NCBI RefSeq assembly: GCF_041438865.1 | Contig: NZ_CP109450.1 | Coordinates: forward strand, 1 to 64,000 | Source of the DNA: Streptomyces sp. NBC_01471 | Lineage (GTDB): Bacteria; Actinomycetota; Actinomycetes; Streptomycetales; Streptomycetaceae | DNA length: 64,000 nt | Direction of reading: 5' to 3' | Shown: piece after piece, positions 63,591 through 64,000 of the stretch | Numbering within the stretch: position 1 is the stretch's first letter | How the letters are laid out: every line of letters starts with the position of its first letter | Position numbers and translations under genes: made by a program | The notes under the pieces: model-generated | The model's database searches: none | What the model saw: the letters and a program-made list of their open reading frames with translations, nothing else | Told to the model about the DNA's origin: nothing

Positions 63591-64000
63591 CGACGACCGG
63601 CGCCCAGGCCCGCAGGCAGATCATCACGGAACACGTCCTGTCGAACGGGACCGCGAGCGGCGCCGAGCTGGCGGAGCTCACGGGCGTGAGCCTGATGACC
63701 GTGCACCGGGACCTGGACGAGCTGGCCAGGCGCGGGGTGCTGCGCCGGTTCAGAGGCGGGGTGTCCGCGCTGCCCTCGACCGTCTTCGAGTCCAGTCTCG
63801 ACTACCGGCTCGGTGTCAACACCACCGAGAAGGAGGCCGTCGCGAAGACCGCGGCCGAGCTGGTCGAACCGGGGATGTCGGTGATGCTGGACGACTCCAC
63901 GACCGCGCTCGCGCTGGCCGCGCTGCTGGTGGAGCTGGCGCCGCTGACGGTGGTGACCAATGCGAGGCGGGTCATCGACCTGTTCGCGGGCCGGGACGGG
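63587..64000 (+). CDS. DeoR-family repressor, cut by window end
   Basis: The first 138 residues are present. The N-terminal winged helix (RRQIITEHVLSNGTASGAEL, then LTGVSLMTVHRDLDELARRG) and the start of the sugar-phosphate-binding domain (GMSVMLDDSTTALALAALLV) are clear. DeoR proteins repress sugar-catabolic genes and are released by a phosphorylated intermediate. It is coupled to the phosphatase gene by an ATGA overlap. Its probable targets are the A+T-rich divergent promoter and the kinase/dehydrogenase operon. The C-terminus lies outside the window. Confidence 0.9.
   Translation, partial: MTTTGAQARRQIITEHVLSNGTASGAELAELTGVSLMTVHRDLDELARRGVLRRFRGGVSALPSTVFESSLDYRLGVNTTEKEAVAKTAAELVEPGMSVMLDDSTTALALAALLVELAPLTVVTNARRVIDLFAGRDG

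Overview
The window reads as high-GC Streptomyces DNA. Supporting signs are third-position GC bias, many secreted enzymes, a SARP regulator, DUF1707 and LysE-type genes, dense 4-nt stop/start overlaps, and secondary-metabolism genes. The first 141 bases carry six consecutive short hairpins. Read on the 3'-ending strand, every loop has the form GNA. This is the architecture of a Streptomyces telomere, so the window probably begins at the left end of a linear replicon. No tRNA, rRNA or CRISPR array was seen.

Region 1 (1 to about 8.2 kb) is decayed subtelomeric DNA. An acetyltransferase gene is split by an IS5-type element that appears to carry a passenger gene. There are also an istB remnant, a C-terminally truncated second transposase, a frameshifted sigma-factor module, and an orphan toxin tip (RNase A-like) with its presumed immunity gene.

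Region 2 (8.2-14.2 kb, minus strand) combines a terpenoid supply set (ispG paralogue, polyprenyl diphosphate synthase, class I terpene synthase) with a phasin-like protein, a PhaR-type DNA-binding protein and an ABC1/UbiB kinase. This suggests terpene production linked to a granule or membrane-associated system.

Region 3 (15-28 kb) is mixed. It holds an amidohydrolase, small hypothetical genes, a secreted CdtB-like nuclease with a ricin domain, a bacterial Cys-loop ion-channel homologue, and a GNAT-AAA+ gene split by an in-frame stop. A secreted transglycosylase, an I36 inhibitor, several remnants and a methyltransferase follow.

Region 4 (28-34.2 kb, minus strand) is a nitrate-assimilation operon: a NarK transporter, a molybdopterin nitrate reductase and two flavoprotein reductases. 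No sirohaem nitrite reductase is present.

Region 5 (34.3-46.3 kb) is a compact cluster for an uncharacterised small molecule. SbnA and SbnB homologues should make L-2,3-diaminopropionate. A stand-alone adenylation protein, a carrier protein, an acyl-CoA dehydrogenase-like enzyme, a thioesterase, GAF and PAS proteins and an FMN reductase would process it. A SARP activator and an MFS exporter lie beside it.

Region 6 (46.6-64 kb) holds chromosomal-arm genes: htpG, a PRISE-like reductase with paired operator palindromes, an ArsR regulator, a P450, a serine beta-lactamase-like protein, and a GH18 chitinase with a DasR-like site in its promoter. LysE, threonine dehydratase-like, HAD and SGNH genes follow. 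The window ends in a divergent carbohydrate locus (FGGY kinase and 2-hydroxyacid dehydrogenase against a phosphatase and a DeoR regulator), the DeoR gene being cut by the window end.
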